Assembly (NCBI RefSeq): GCF_042677865.1
Contig: NZ_JBHUDD010000005.1
Coordinates: 34,480-98,479 of the forward strand
DNA length: 64,000 nt
Origin: Lutimaribacter salitolerans
GTDB lineage: Bacteria > Pseudomonadota > Alphaproteobacteria > Rhodobacterales > Rhodobacteraceae
Reading direction: 5' to 3'
The notes under the pieces were generated by a model. The model made no database searches. It saw only the letters and a program-made list of their open reading frames with translations, and was not told the DNA's origin. The translations under genes were made by a program, and so were the position numbers. Shown here in pieces: positions 35,521 through 44,733 of the stretch (the first letter of the stretch is position 1; the number at the start of each line of letters is the position of its first letter).

Positions 35521-37563
35521 TCAGAACGTCTTGGACAGGGTCAGTTTGACCGTCCGGCCCGGTGCCTTGCGGGTCGAGGACGACAGGTGGCCGACATACT
35601 CTTCGTCCAGCAGGTTCTCGAGCCCGACGCGCAGTTCGGCCCCGCGCATCCAGCCCTGATCGGGGCGATAGGTGGCGCGCAGGTTGTGCACCGTCACATC
35701 CTCCAACGCCGCCCCGGCGGCATCGCGACGGTCGTCGCTATGGACCATTTCCCAGCTCAGATCCCACTTTTCGTCCCATTTCTTGCCGACGGTCAGTTGC
35801 AGCCGGTCGGCGGGCGTGTTGCGCCAGACCGTCCCCGGCGTGGCCGTCCCAGCCGGGTTGATCTCGGACCCGGTGCCGATATGGCCCGCCACGTCCACAT
35901 AGACCCCGCTGGCCAGACCGTAGGAGGCTTCCAGCTCGAACCCCTTGGTCTCGACCCGCTCCAGATCCGCGGCGGTCGATCCGGCCACGGTGTAGCTGGT
36001 GATGTCCCACAGGTCGGTGACATAGGCGTTGCCGCGGATCGACAGGGTGTCGCCTTGCGAGAAGACATCGACCGAGGCATATTCCGCGCCAATCTCGAAT
36101 GTGCGGGATTTTTCGGTCATGGCGATCCGACGCAGCGATGTGGCATCCGATCCCAGGTCGTCGATGATCGGCAGGCCTTCGGTATAGGCCGCCGAGCCAA
36201 AGACCGACAGGCCGTTGCCGAAATCATAGGCCAGCGCGACACCACCCATCAGCGCGTCCTTGTCGAATGTGCCAAGCCCCGTGCTGCTTTCGATCCGCGA
36301 TTTCTCGTAGCGCAAGGCAGGGGTCAGCGTGACGTTGCCGATGCTCATCTCGTCGATCACGAACAGCGCCACGCGGTTGTCGCGCCCGCCTGGTGCGCTG
36401 GGTGCGTCCAGCCGGTCCCGGCGGCTGAGTTCGAGGCCCGCCAGCATGTCGTGCCCCACCACCCCGGTCGAGAACAGCGCACGGTTGGTCACGGTCAGCT
36501 TGGTCGTCTCGTACTGCTGATCGGCATTGGCCAGCGCGACGATGCCGCCAAACGACGGCGTGCCTTCCAGCGGCGACGACCCCGGCACATAAGCCGACTC
36601 GATGGATTGATCCGCATAGGACAGGTTGGCCCGCAGGTCGATCAGGTCGCTGGCGGGGTTGTAGCGGTAGTCGAGCGCCGTCTGCGCCGTGTCGGTCCGG
36701 CGGTCGACATTGCCGAAAAACCCGCCGTCGGTCACGAACTGGTCGTAAGGCACGTCCTTGTCATCGGCCACGGTCTGCGAATGGCTGAAGGTCAGGCTGT
36801 GATCGCCGTTCTCGCCAAAGGTGAACCGCGCCTTGGCCAGCCATGACGGCGTGTTGAAGGCGCTGTTGCCGATCTCCGTGCCGTCTCCTGCTGTCAGGTT
36901 GTCCTGATCGCGCAGGGTGTAGTTCAGCAGGAACTCGGCCCGGTCCGTGGGCTGATAGGCCAGCGTGGTCGAACTGGCGATGCTGTTGCCGTTGGTTCCG
37001 AATTCCAGCGTCTGCGACCCCGCAAAGCCCAACGCGCCATTGGTGAAATCGCTGGCGTCCTTGGTTTCCAGCGTGACCACACCGCCCACGACTCCCGAGC
37101 CATAGGCAAAGCTGCCGATGGTGCCGCGCAGAACCTCGACGTTCTTGTACAGCAGCGGATCGGTGAAAAGCTGCGTGCCGATGCGGTACAGTTCTTCCGA
37201 GCCGACGCTGGCCCCGTCGATCTGGATCGCGATCTTCTGATCGCTGCCAAAGGTCGTATTCGCGCCGAAGCCCCGGATGTTGATACCCGAGCCTTGCGGC
37301 GTGGTGCCGTTGACCAGCGTGACGCCGGGCACCGAATCGATCAGCTGCGCGACGGTGCTGGCCTGCCGGTCGGCGATTTCTTCGTCATCGACGACGGTGC
37401 GGGGCAGGGCGGTGCCAAAGGTCAGATCGCGCTTGCCCCCGGTCAGAACCAGGGTGCCCAGATACCTCGGCCCGTCATGGCGGGTTTGGTCCTGCGCCAT
37501 CGCGGGCAGGGCCAACGACAGGCAGATCAGCGCGGTCGTCCCGCGCAGTGTGGTGATAAGCAT
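35521..37563 (-). CDS. hmuR: TonB-dependent heme receptor
   Basis: 680-aa outer-membrane receptor with a signal peptide ending at AMA (23). Plug domain about 35-160, with a TonB-box-like LGTLVLTG just before it and NIRGFG, VEVLRGTIGSFAYGSGVVGGVV inside; beta barrel to the C-terminal Phe (VKLTLSKTF), the usual outer-membrane targeting end. LENLLDEEYVGHL is the typical late-barrel motif. Divergent from the hmuSTUV operon, so heme (or heme-protein) is the expected ligand. Iron-dependent control is probable. Confidence 0.92.
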   Translation of the reverse strand: MLITTLRGTTALICLSLALPAMAQDQTRHDGPRYLGTLVLTGGKRDLTFGTALPRTVVDDEEIADRQASTVAQLIDSVPGVTLVNGTTPQGSGINIRGFGANTTFGSDQKIAIQIDGASVGSEELYRIGTQLFTDPLLYKNVEVLRGTIGSFAYGSGVVGGVVTLETKDASDFTNGALGFAGSQTLEFGTNGNSIASSTTLAYQPTDRAEFLLNYTLRDQDNLTAGDGTEIGNSAFNTPSWLAKARFTFGENGDHSLTFSHSQTVADDKDVPYDQFVTDGGFFGNVDRRTDTAQTALDYRYNPASDLIDLRANLSYADQSIESAYVPGSSPLEGTPSFGGIVALANADQQYETTKLTVTNRALFSTGVVGHDMLAGLELSRRDRLDAPSAPGGRDNRVALFVIDEMSIGNVTLTPALRYEKSRIESSTGLGTFDKDALMGGVALAYDFGNGLSVFGSAAYTEGLPIIDDLGSDATSLRRIAMTEKSRTFEIGAEYASVDVFSQGDTLSIRGNAYVTDLWDITSYTVAGSTAADLERVETKGFELEASYGLASGVYVDVAGHIGTGSEINPAGTATPGTVWRNTPADRLQLTVGKKWDEKWDLSWEMVHSDDRRDAAGAALEDVTVHNLRATYRPDQGWMRGAELRVGLENLLDEEYVGHLSSSTRKAPGRTVKLTLSKTF

Positions 37564-37672
37564 TTCGCGCCTTCCTTGGTGTCATTTGGCCGGGGCTTGC
37601 GACAGGCTGGCGCGGCATTTCTTGGCTTGTGCGATTTTTTCTGATCGCGACGGGTTGCACCGCTAAACTAAT

Positions 37673-37688
37673 CAGACTAAAACAGTCA
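37673..37688. promoter_or_regulatory. Dyad in the hmuR/hmuS divergent region, candidate iron-regulatory site
   Basis: GACT-aaaac-AGTC (within CAGACTAAAACAGTCA) lies in the AT-rich centre of the 200-bp intergenic region; read on the minus strand it includes TTGACT, a -35-like hexamer pointing at hmuR. It does not match a Fur or Irr box closely enough to name the regulator. Confidence 0.3.
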
Positions 37689-37763
37689 AGTTAATTCACA
37701 CAGCCACGCCCTCTTCCCTTGGGGACGCAGCCACCGGATCGCAATTCAGACCAAAGGTGGCCC

Positions 37764-38816
37764 ATGTCCGACCCGACTTCCCTCAGCCCTGCGCAGATAC
37801 GCGCGGCGGCAGGCGAGCATCCCAAACTGCGCGCCCGCGACCTTGCCGACAAGATCGGCGTGACCGAGGCACAGCTTGTCGCCGCCCGAGTCGGCGCGGG
37901 TGTCACGCGCATCGCCGCCCATCCCGACCGGCTTATCCCGGCCGCCGAGACACTGGGCGAGGTGATGGCCCTGACCCGCGTCGATGCCTGCGTGCATGAA
38001 AAGGTGGGCGCTTACGGCAATTACCATTCCGGCGATCACGCCGCGATGACCCTGACCGAAGATATCGATCTGCGCATCTTTCCGTCGCACTGGGTACATG
38101 CCTATGCGGTCGAGGTCGAGACCGAGCAGGGCCTGCGTCGCTCGTTGCAGGTTTTCGATGCAGCGGGCGACGCGGTGCATAAAATTCACCTGCGCGACGG
38201 CTCGGACGTCGATGCGTGGCGCGCGGCGGTTGCCGATCTGGCGCTTGAGAATCAGGCGCAGGTGCAGGACATCGAACCGCGCAAACCGGCCGAGGGCGCG
38301 AAATCACGCCCCGACAAGCTGGACGTGCTTCGCGCCGAATGGGCGAAGCTGACCGACACGCATCAGTTCCTGCGCCTGTGTTCCAAGCTCAGGATGAACC
38401 GCCTTGGCGCTTACCGGATCGCGGGCGCGCCCTTTGTGCGGCAGCTTGATCCGTCGGCGGCCGATGCCGCCCTGCAGGCGGTGCAGGAAGCGGGGATCGA
38501 GGTGATGATCTTTGTCGGCAATCGCGGCTGCATCCAGATCCACACCGGCCCCGTGCATACACTGACGCCGATGGGCCCGTGGCAGAACGTGATGGACCCC
38601 GGGTTCAACCTGCATCTGCGGCGCGACAAGGTGGCCGAGATCTGGGCGGTGGAGAAACCCACCCAGCGCGGCCCGGCCGTGTCGGTCGAGGCGTTCGATG
38701 CCGAGGGCGGGCTGATCTTTCAGATCTTCGGCGTCGGCAAGGAAGGCCGAGACCAGCGCCCCGAATGGGCCGGTATCGTGGCCGGTCTGGGCAGCGTGAT
38801 GGAGGCGGCGGAATGA
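37764..38816 (+). CDS. hmuS: Hemin-degrading/heme trafficking protein HmuS
   Basis: 350-aa HmuS/HemS/ChuX-type cytoplasmic heme-binding protein. Two related halves are visible, each with a heme-handling pattern: VHEKVGAYGNYHSGDHAAMTL with SHWVHAYAVE, then MIFVGNRGCIQIHTGPVHTL with DPGFNLHLRRDKVAEIWAVEKPT. It takes heme from the importer for storage or breakdown. Start at the ATG after aaaggtgg; a 15-codon longer reading has no family similarity. First gene of the operon; stop overlaps hmuT start (ATGA). Confidence 0.94.
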   Translation: MSDPTSLSPAQIRAAAGEHPKLRARDLADKIGVTEAQLVAARVGAGVTRIAAHPDRLIPAAETLGEVMALTRVDACVHEKVGAYGNYHSGDHAAMTLTEDIDLRIFPSHWVHAYAVEVETEQGLRRSLQVFDAAGDAVHKIHLRDGSDVDAWRAAVADLALENQAQVQDIEPRKPAEGAKSRPDKLDVLRAEWAKLTDTHQFLRLCSKLRMNRLGAYRIAGAPFVRQLDPSAADAALQAVQEAGIEVMIFVGNRGCIQIHTGPVHTLTPMGPWQNVMDPGFNLHLRRDKVAEIWAVEKPTQRGPAVSVEAFDAEGGLIFQIFGVGKEGRDQRPEWAGIVAGLGSVMEAAE

Positions 38817-39709
38817 GAGTGCTGAACCTCAGGCGCAACGGGTTTGCCCTCTTCGGCTCACTGTGGCTGGCCGCGTTGCTGGCGGTGATGGGCTATGCGG
38901 TCAGCGCGCAGCAGGTGGGCGGCAAGGATGCCGACGTGCTGTCGCTGGGCGGATCGGTGACCGAAATCATCGTCGCGCTGGATCAGGGCCACCGCCTGCT
39001 GGCGCGCGATACGACCTCCAGCTATCCGCCCGAAGTGCAGGATCTGCCCGATGTGGGCTATGTCCGGGCCTTGTCCCCCGAGGGCGTGCTGTCGGTCGGC
39101 CCTGGTCTGATCCTGGCCGAAGAGGGCGCAGGCCCGCCCGAGGCGCTGGACGTGATCCGCAACGCCGATGTGGCCTTTGCCGAAGTGCCCGCCGGTTTCA
39201 CCGCGCAGGCCATTGCCGACAAGATCGCCGTGATCGGTGATGCGCTGAACGTGCCAGACCGGGCCGCCACGCTGGCATCGAAGGTCATGGCCGACATGCA
39301 GGCCGCAAGCGACCGTGCCAGCGCCCGCGCGGATCAACCGATGCGCGTGATGTTCGTGCTGTCCACCCAGGGCGGGCGGATCATGGCCAGCGGCACGGGC
39401 ACCGGGGCCGATGCGGTCATCCGTCTGGCCGGGGGCGTCAACGCGGTGACCGAATTCCAGGGCTACAAGCAGATCGGCGACGAGGCCGTGGGCACCGCCG
39501 CGCCCGATGTGATCCTGATGATGGACCACGAGGGCGATCACGCGGTGGCCGATGACGAGCTGTTCGCCATGCCCGCGATCCGCCTGACCCCCGCCGCCGA
39601 GGCGCGCTCGGTGCTGCGCATGGACGGGCTGCTGCTGCTGGGGTTCGGTCCGCGCACCGCGCAGGCGGTCGAGGACCTGAGCCGCGCGCTTTATGGCGAC
39701 GGGGCCTAA
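38813..39709 (+). CDS. hmuT: Heme ABC transporter periplasmic binding protein HmuT
   Basis: 298-aa class III (BtuF/FhuD fold) binding protein. Signal-peptide-like start (residues about 12-32, LAALLAVMGYAVSAQQ). The family core DVLSLGGSVTEIIVALDQGHRLLARDTTSSYPPEV is characteristic of HmuT, as is RIMASGTGTGADAVIRLAGGVNAV. Delivers heme from the receptor to the HmuUV importer. Confidence 0.94.
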   Translation: MRVLNLRRNGFALFGSLWLAALLAVMGYAVSAQQVGGKDADVLSLGGSVTEIIVALDQGHRLLARDTTSSYPPEVQDLPDVGYVRALSPEGVLSVGPGLILAEEGAGPPEALDVIRNADVAFAEVPAGFTAQAIADKIAVIGDALNVPDRAATLASKVMADMQAASDRASARADQPMRVMFVLSTQGGRIMASGTGTGADAVIRLAGGVNAVTEFQGYKQIGDEAVGTAAPDVILMMDHEGDHAVADDELFAMPAIRLTPAAEARSVLRMDGLLLLGFGPRTAQAVEDLSRALYGDGA

Positions 39710-39712
39710 GCG

Positions 39713-40780
39713 ATGACCATCGCAACAGATATCGCACACGCGCCGCGTGACCGGGCGGCCCGCGCCCGGTCGCTGGGCTGGGGACTGGCGGGGTTTCTGA
39801 CCCTGTGCGCGCTGCTCAGCCTGCAGATCGGCGCGACCGATGTGCGGCTGACCGCGCTGCTGGGCAAGCTGGTGTCGGGCGAGGCGCTGACCCTGGCCGA
39901 GCGTGTGGTGCTGTTCGACATCCGCCTGCCGCGTCTGGCGATGGGTGTTCTGGTCGGTGCGGCGCTGGCGGTGTCGGGGGCGGCGATGCAGGGGCTGTTC
40001 CGCAACCCGCTGGCCGATCCCGGCATCGTGGGTGTCGGCGCCGGTGCGGGGCTGGGTGCGATCCTGGCCATCGTTCTGGGCGCGCTGCTGCCTGCCTGGG
40101 TGTTCGACCTGACCGGCAATCAACTGGTGCCCTTCGCCGCATTCCTGGGCGGTTGGGGCTCGACCATCCTGCTGTATCGCGTGTCCACCCGTGGCGGGCG
40201 CACCTCGGTGGCGACCATGTTGCTGGCGGGCATCGCGCTGGGGGCCCTTGCAGGCGCGCTCTCGGGCATTCTGGTCTATATCGCCGATGACCAGCAGTTG
40301 CGCGACCTGACCTTCTGGGGGCTTGGATCGCTGGCCGGCGCAAGCTGGGCCAAGGTGATGGCCGCCGGTCCGCTGATCGCGCTGGCGATCGGGGCTGCGC
40401 TGATGCTGGGGCGTGGACTGAACGCGCTGGCCCTGGGCGAGGCGACGGCCACCCATATCGGCATCGACGTGCAGCGCACCAAGAACATCGCCATCCTGTC
40501 GGTTGCGGGCGCCACCGGGGCCGCCGTGGCCGTGTCGGGCGGTATCGGCTTCATCGGCATCGTGGTGCCGCATTTGCTGCGGCTGGCCTCAGGGCCGGAT
40601 CACCGCACACTGCTGCTGAACGCAGCCCTGCTGGGGGCCAGCCTGCTGGTGCTGGCCGACGTGATCGCGCGCGTGGTGATCGCGCCTGCCGAACTGCCCA
40701 TCGGCATCGTGACCGCCGTTCTGGGCGCGCCGGTGTTCCTGTGGATCCTGCTGCGCCGCCGGGGGCTGGTCGAGCTATGA
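39713..40780 (+). CDS. hmuU: Heme ABC transporter permease HmuU
   Basis: 355-aa FecCD/BtuC-family permease with about ten hydrophobic segments; motifs RLPRLAMGVLVGAALAVSGAAMQGLFRNPLADPGIVGV and SGGIGFIGIVVPHLLRLASGPDHR are diagnostic. Starts 3 bp after hmuT and ends with ATGA overlap into hmuV. Confidence 0.95.
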   Translation: MTIATDIAHAPRDRAARARSLGWGLAGFLTLCALLSLQIGATDVRLTALLGKLVSGEALTLAERVVLFDIRLPRLAMGVLVGAALAVSGAAMQGLFRNPLADPGIVGVGAGAGLGAILAIVLGALLPAWVFDLTGNQLVPFAAFLGGWGSTILLYRVSTRGGRTSVATMLLAGIALGALAGALSGILVYIADDQQLRDLTFWGLGSLAGASWAKVMAAGPLIALAIGAALMLGRGLNALALGEATATHIGIDVQRTKNIAILSVAGATGAAVAVSGGIGFIGIVVPHLLRLASGPDHRTLLLNAALLGASLLVLADVIARVVIAPAELPIGIVTAVLGAPVFLWILLRRRGLVEL

Positions 40781-41559
40781 CACTGACAGCAATGAACATC
40801 GAGGTCAGCTATGGCCCGCACCGCGCCCTGCGCGGCGTCGATCTGACCGCGCAGGCGGGCGAGGTGACGGCGATCGTCGGCCCCAATGGGTCGGGCAAGT
40901 CCACCCTGCTGGGCGCGATCACCGGCACGTTGCCCTTCAGGGGAACGGTAACGCTGAACGGGAGCGACGTGGCCGGGCAAAAGCCGTGGCAGCTGGCCGC
41001 GCAGCGCGCCGTTCTTCCGCAATCGTCGCGCGTGGCCTTTCCCTTTACCGTGGCCGAGGTCGTGCGGCTGGGCCTTCAGGACGGCATCAGCGGGGCCGAT
41101 ACGCAGGTGCCGATGCAGGCGCTGGCCCGTGTCGGGCTGGCTTCTTATGCCGATCGCACCTTTGACGAGCTGTCGGGCGGCGAGGCGCAGCGCGTCATGC
41201 TGGCCCGCGTGCTGGCGCAGGTCTGGCAGCCGGTGGTCGATGGTCAGCCGCGCTGGCTGCTGCTGGACGAGCCGGTGTCGTCGCTGGACATCGCGCACCA
41301 GTTGCAGGTGATGCAGATCGCCCGCGATTTCGCCCGCGCCGGGGGCGGGGTGATCGCCGTGATGCACGACCTGAACCTGACCGCCCTTTATGCCAACCGC
41401 GTGGCCGTGCTGGCCGGTGGGCAGCGCATCGCCTTTGGCACCGTGGCCGAGGTGATGACCGATGCCACCCTGTCGCGCGCCTATGGCTGCGACCTGCGGG
41501 TTTCGGCCCCGCCGCCCACCGACATCCCCTTTATCCTGCCGCATGCGGCAACAGCCTGA
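40777..41559 (+). CDS. hmuV: Heme ABC transporter ATPase HmuV
   Basis: 260-aa ATPase: Walker A GPNGSGKST, signature LSGGEAQRVMLARVLAQ, Walker B LLLDEPVSSLD, His-loop VMHDLNL. The spacer between signature and Walker B (VWQPVVDGQPRW) is extended, as in HmuV proteins. Start is the ATG of the ATGA overlap with hmuU. Confidence 0.94.
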   Translation: MTLTAMNIEVSYGPHRALRGVDLTAQAGEVTAIVGPNGSGKSTLLGAITGTLPFRGTVTLNGSDVAGQKPWQLAAQRAVLPQSSRVAFPFTVAEVVRLGLQDGISGADTQVPMQALARVGLASYADRTFDELSGGEAQRVMLARVLAQVWQPVVDGQPRWLLLDEPVSSLDIAHQLQVMQIARDFARAGGGVIAVMHDLNLTALYANRVAVLAGGQRIAFGTVAEVMTDATLSRAYGCDLRVSAPPPTDIPFILPHAATA

Positions 41560-41574
41560 GAAAGGACACACCCG

Positions 41575-41901
41575 ATGTATCTTGCAATGAACCGCTTTAC
41601 CGTCCCGTCCGAGAACGCACCCGCGTTTGAAGAGGTCTGGCTGAACCGCGAAAGCCACCTGCAAAAGATGGACGGCTTTGTGTCGTTCCACATGCTGAAA
41701 GGGGCCGAAAGCGACGGCACGATCCTTTACGCCTCGCACACGGTATGGAAGACCGAGGCGCAGTTTCGCGCCTGGACCACGAGCGCCCAGTTCCGCGAGG
41801 CCCATGCGCGCGCTGGCCAAACCACAAAGCTGCATCAGGGCGCGCCGCGTTTCGAAGGGTTCACCGCGATCCAGACCATCGCGGCAAGTGAGGCAGCATG
41901 A
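41575..41901 (+). CDS. ABM-fold monooxygenase family protein, possible heme-degrading enzyme
   Basis: 108-aa antibiotic-biosynthesis-monooxygenase-fold protein (IsdG/HmoB relatives). NRFTVPSENAPAFEEVWLNRESHLQKMDGFVSFHML is the usual opening. In a heme uptake operon it may bind or cleave heme to release iron; His43-type heme ligands were not verified. Follows hmuV by 15 bp with aaagga upstream and overlaps the next gene by ATGA. Confidence 0.85.
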   Translation: MYLAMNRFTVPSENAPAFEEVWLNRESHLQKMDGFVSFHMLKGAESDGTILYASHTVWKTEAQFRAWTTSAQFREAHARAGQTTKLHQGAPRFEGFTAIQTIAASEAA

Positions 41902-42326
41902 CCGGCGTGCGTCTGTTTCCGGGTCTGGCAGTATGCGCGGTGCTGGCCCTTGGGGCCGGGGCCGCGCGCGCAGACAGCGCGGGCATGAGCATCGAGTTGA
42001 ACGCGCTGGACGCCACAGATGACGGGGCCTGCCAGATGAGCTTTCTGATCGAGAATACGCACAGTCAGGACATCACGCAGGCGGTGTTTCAGGCCGTGCT
42101 GTTCGACGCATCAGGCCGGGTCGATCGCCTGACCCTGTTCGATTTCGGCGCGCTGCCCACCGGCCGCCCCCGCGTGCGGCAGTTCGTGGTGCCGGGGCTG
42201 GACTGTGCCGCACTGTCGCGCGTCCTGTTCAACGGGGCCGAAACATGCGCCGGGGCGGATGCCGCTGCCTGCGAGGCCGGGCTGACCCTGCGCAGCCGGG
42301 TCGAGACGACCGAGGTTACGGGATGA
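41898..42326 (+). CDS. Exported protein of unknown function in the heme operon
   Basis: 142 aa with a clear signal peptide (cut near ARA, residue 25). The mature part has four cysteines (45, 103, 117, 125), which could form two periplasmic disulfides, and reads like a small beta-sandwich (FLIENTHSQDITQAVFQAVLFDASGRVDRLTLFDFGALPTGRPRVRQFVVPGL). Coupled by ATGA to both neighbours, between the ABM protein and exbB, so it is probably part of the TonB energising or heme transfer machinery. Not recognised from any named family. Confidence 0.85.
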   Translation: MTGVRLFPGLAVCAVLALGAGAARADSAGMSIELNALDATDDGACQMSFLIENTHSQDITQAVFQAVLFDASGRVDRLTLFDFGALPTGRPRVRQFVVPGLDCAALSRVLFNGAETCAGADAAACEAGLTLRSRVETTEVTG

Positions 42327-42976
42327 TCGACCATTTGCTGAACAGCCTGCGCGAAATCGTCGATCTGGGCGGGCCTGTGGTGGCCATACTGGCCGCACTG
42401 TCGGTGCTGGTTCTGGCTGTGGTGCTCTACAAGCTGTGGCAGTTCACCGCCGCCGGGGTGGGGCGGCACCGCGCGTTGCAACAGGCTGTCACCGCCTGGG
42501 ATGCGGGCGACCGCACGGGCGCGCGCGTAGCACTGGCGCAATCGCGCAGCTATCTGCGCCCGGTGATCGCCATGGCCGTCGACGGGCAGACCGATGCCGC
42601 GCGCCTGCAGGCCGAGGCCGAGACGCGGTTTGCCCGGCTGGAATCGGGCTTTCGGCTGCTCGACAGCGTGGCTCAGGTGGCCCCGTTGCTGGGCCTGTTC
42701 GGCACGGTGCTGGGCATGATCTCGGCGTTTCAGGCGCTCCAGGGTGCAGGCGCGCAGGTCGATCCGTCGATCCTGGCCGGTGGCATCTGGGTCGCGCTGC
42801 TGACCACCGCCGTGGGGCTGGCCGTGGCTATGCCCACCGCCCTGATCCTGAGCTGGTTCGAAGCCCGGATGGAGGCCGAGCGCGTGCTGACCGAACAGGC
42901 GCTGCGCACCGTTCTTGCCCCGATCGGGCGCAACGGGCTGACGCAGGACGCGTTTGGGCAGGTGGCCCATGGCTAG
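42323..42976 (+). CDS. exbB: ExbB (MotA/TolQ/ExbB proton channel)
   Basis: 217-aa inner-membrane proton-channel subunit. Three membrane helices are visible (about 18-38, 115-140, 150-172); the conserved region LLDSVAQVAPLLGLFGTVLGMISAFQAL and LLTTAVGLAVAMPTALILSWFEAR is the MotA_ExbB domain. Starts in the ATGA overlap and overlaps exbD by 8 bp. Dedicated to the heme receptor's TonB complex. Confidence 0.94.
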   Translation: MIDHLLNSLREIVDLGGPVVAILAALSVLVLAVVLYKLWQFTAAGVGRHRALQQAVTAWDAGDRTGARVALAQSRSYLRPVIAMAVDGQTDAARLQAEAETRFARLESGFRLLDSVAQVAPLLGLFGTVLGMISAFQALQGAGAQVDPSILAGGIWVALLTTAVGLAVAMPTALILSWFEARMEAERVLTEQALRTVLAPIGRNGLTQDAFGQVAHG

Positions 42977-43346
42977 GGCATTGCGGAAACGGCGGCGGCG
43001 TTTGTCGATGACATCGCTCATCGACGTGATCTTTCTGTTGCTGCTGTTCTTCATGCTTTCCTCGACCTTCACCCGCTTTGCCGAGGTCGATCTGGCCGCT
43101 GCCGGATCCGGTGCGGGGCAGGGCGATGCTCGCCCGGTGTTCCTGTCGCTGGGGCCTGACAGCTTGCAGGTGAACGGCACGGCGGCGACGCTGGAGACGC
43201 TGGTCGAGACCATCACCGCCGACCAACCCGATGCGGCCGTGATCGTGGCGCTGCGCGGGGCGGTGACGGCGCAGCGCCTGACCGACCTGCTGGTGACGCT
43301 GCGGGCGCAGTCCGGCCTGCGCATCACGGTTCTGGGGGCGACATGA
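42969..43346 (+). CDS. exbD: ExbD (first copy)
   Basis: 125-aa ExbD/TolR protein with a basic N-terminus (RALRKRRRRL), one membrane helix with the proton-carrying Asp in MTSLIDVIFLLLLFFMLSSTF, and a periplasmic domain. Ribosome site aggtgg. Paired with a second ExbD gene directly downstream. Confidence 0.93.
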   Translation: MARALRKRRRRLSMTSLIDVIFLLLLFFMLSSTFTRFAEVDLAAAGSGAGQGDARPVFLSLGPDSLQVNGTAATLETLVETITADQPDAAVIVALRGAVTAQRLTDLLVTLRAQSGLRITVLGAT

Positions 43347-43729
43347 GGGCGCGCCCGCACAAGCAACCGCGCGCGAATACCATCGCGTTGATCAACATCG
43401 TGTTCCTGATGCTGATCTTCTTTCTGGTGGCAGGCACGCCGGCGCGTCCGCTTGACGATGATCTGCGCCTCGTGCGCACCGCCGATCTGGAGGGCGCGCC
43501 GCCGCCCGATGCGCTGGTGATCCATGCCGACGGTCGGCTGTCCTGGCGCGGTGCGGATGTGGCATCGCCCGAGGGGTTCGTGGCCGGGCAACCCGAAGAG
43601 GCTCGCGCGCGCCTGCGCATCCTGCCCGACCGCGATCTGCCCGCCGCCGATCTGGTGGCGCTTGGCCGCGCGCTGCGTCTGGCGGGGGTGGAAAAGGTGG
43701 TGATCGTCACCGAAAGGGGGGTGGAATGA
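43343..43729 (+). CDS. ExbD-like protein (second copy)
   Basis: 128-aa second ExbD/TolR-family protein: basic N-terminus, NTIALINIVFLMLIFFLVAG as the single helix, periplasmic part to the end. The position of the helix Asp in the first copy (LIDVIF) is Asn here (LINIVF), so this copy may lack the proton-accepting residue and form a heteromer with the first. Coupled by ATGA on both sides. Confidence 0.88.
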   Translation: MRARPHKQPRANTIALINIVFLMLIFFLVAGTPARPLDDDLRLVRTADLEGAPPPDALVIHADGRLSWRGADVASPEGFVAGQPEEARARLRILPDRDLPAADLVALGRALRLAGVEKVVIVTERGVE

Positions 43730-44733
43730 CCGTCTCAAGCCGTTTCGTGAAACTTCTGGCCGGCGTCGGGGCGCTGGCCGCCCATGGAGCCGTCGCCATG
43801 GTGCTGACCCTGCCGGACCCGATCGAGGTTGAGGGCGGGGCCGGGGCCGCCGAGGTGCAGCTTGGCACCGGCTTTGCCGACATGGCGGTGGGCAGCCTGC
43901 AAGCCCGGCCCGCCGATCTGGCCGAGCAGGCCAAGCCGGTCGAGACGCTGGCCGCCGTCACCCCGCCAAAGGACGCACCGCGCGCCGAGGCAAGGCCGAC
44001 AAGACCGGTGCAGCCGCAGCACGCAACACGACCGGCGGATGAGGCCGCACCACGCGCCCCTGTAAAGGAGACGGACCCGGCTCGGAACACCCCCATGATC
44101 GCGGAAACCGCCCCCATGGAGCGACCAGAGAATGTGCCAGTTGAACCCTCCGCTGTTGCAGAGCCGGAAAGACTGGCCGCGCTGGAACCGCAGACCGCAC
44201 CCAGCCCGTCGCCCCAGCGTCTGACCGCCGAACCCGCGCGCGAACAGGGCGCTGTCACCACATCCCTGCGACCCAAGCCGCGCACGCCAGAGGTCGAACA
44301 GGCAGCCCGCGACGCGCACCCCAAACCACGGCCCAAGGCACAGCCCAAGCCGCAGCGACAGGCCGCGCAGGGCAATGCCGACCGCAACATGCGCGCAGGC
44401 GACGCGGCGGGCACCGAGACCGCCAAGGCCCACAGCAAGGGCACTGGCGGCACTACAAACGCGGCGGGCAATGCCGCGGTCAGCAACTATCCCGGGCAGG
44501 TCATGCGCAAGCTGTCGCGCGCGGGCAAGCCGAGGGTGAATGCGCGCGGGCAGGCGGTTGTGGCCTTTACCGTGGCCGCCAACGGCGGCTTGCAGGCGGT
44601 GTCGCTGGCACGCAGTTCAGGCTCGTCCGCTCTGGATCAGGCCGCGCTGCGGCTGGTCCAGAACGCCGCGCCCTTTCCGCAACCGCCCAGCGGTGCGCGG
44701 CGCAGCTTTTCCATCGGCATCCAGGGGCGTTAA
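43726..44733 (+). CDS. tonB: TonB energy transducer
   Basis: 335-aa TonB protein: one N-terminal helix (about 8-27), a long Pro/Glu/Ala/Lys-rich periplasmic spacer (about 60-225), and a C-terminal TonB domain from about 245 (YPGQVMRKLSRAGKPRVNARG, ALDQAALRLVQNAAPFPQPP). Connects the ExbBD motor to the heme receptor. Its TAA stop shares the palindrome TTAA with the convergent phnM stop. Confidence 0.94.
   Translation: MTVSSRFVKLLAGVGALAAHGAVAMVLTLPDPIEVEGGAGAAEVQLGTGFADMAVGSLQARPADLAEQAKPVETLAAVTPPKDAPRAEARPTRPVQPQHATRPADEAAPRAPVKETDPARNTPMIAETAPMERPENVPVEPSAVAEPERLAALEPQTAPSPSPQRLTAEPAREQGAVTTSLRPKPRTPEVEQAARDAHPKPRPKAQPKPQRQAAQGNADRNMRAGDAAGTETAKAHSKGTGGTTNAAGNAAVSNYPGQVMRKLSRAGKPRVNARGQAVVAFTVAANGGLQAVSLARSSGSSALDQAALRLVQNAAPFPQPPSGARRSFSIGIQGR

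Noticed and set aside
42089..43738. 549-codon minus-strand frame opposite exbB/exbD.
   Set aside because: Shadow frame; the plus-strand genes have clear motifs and translational coupling.
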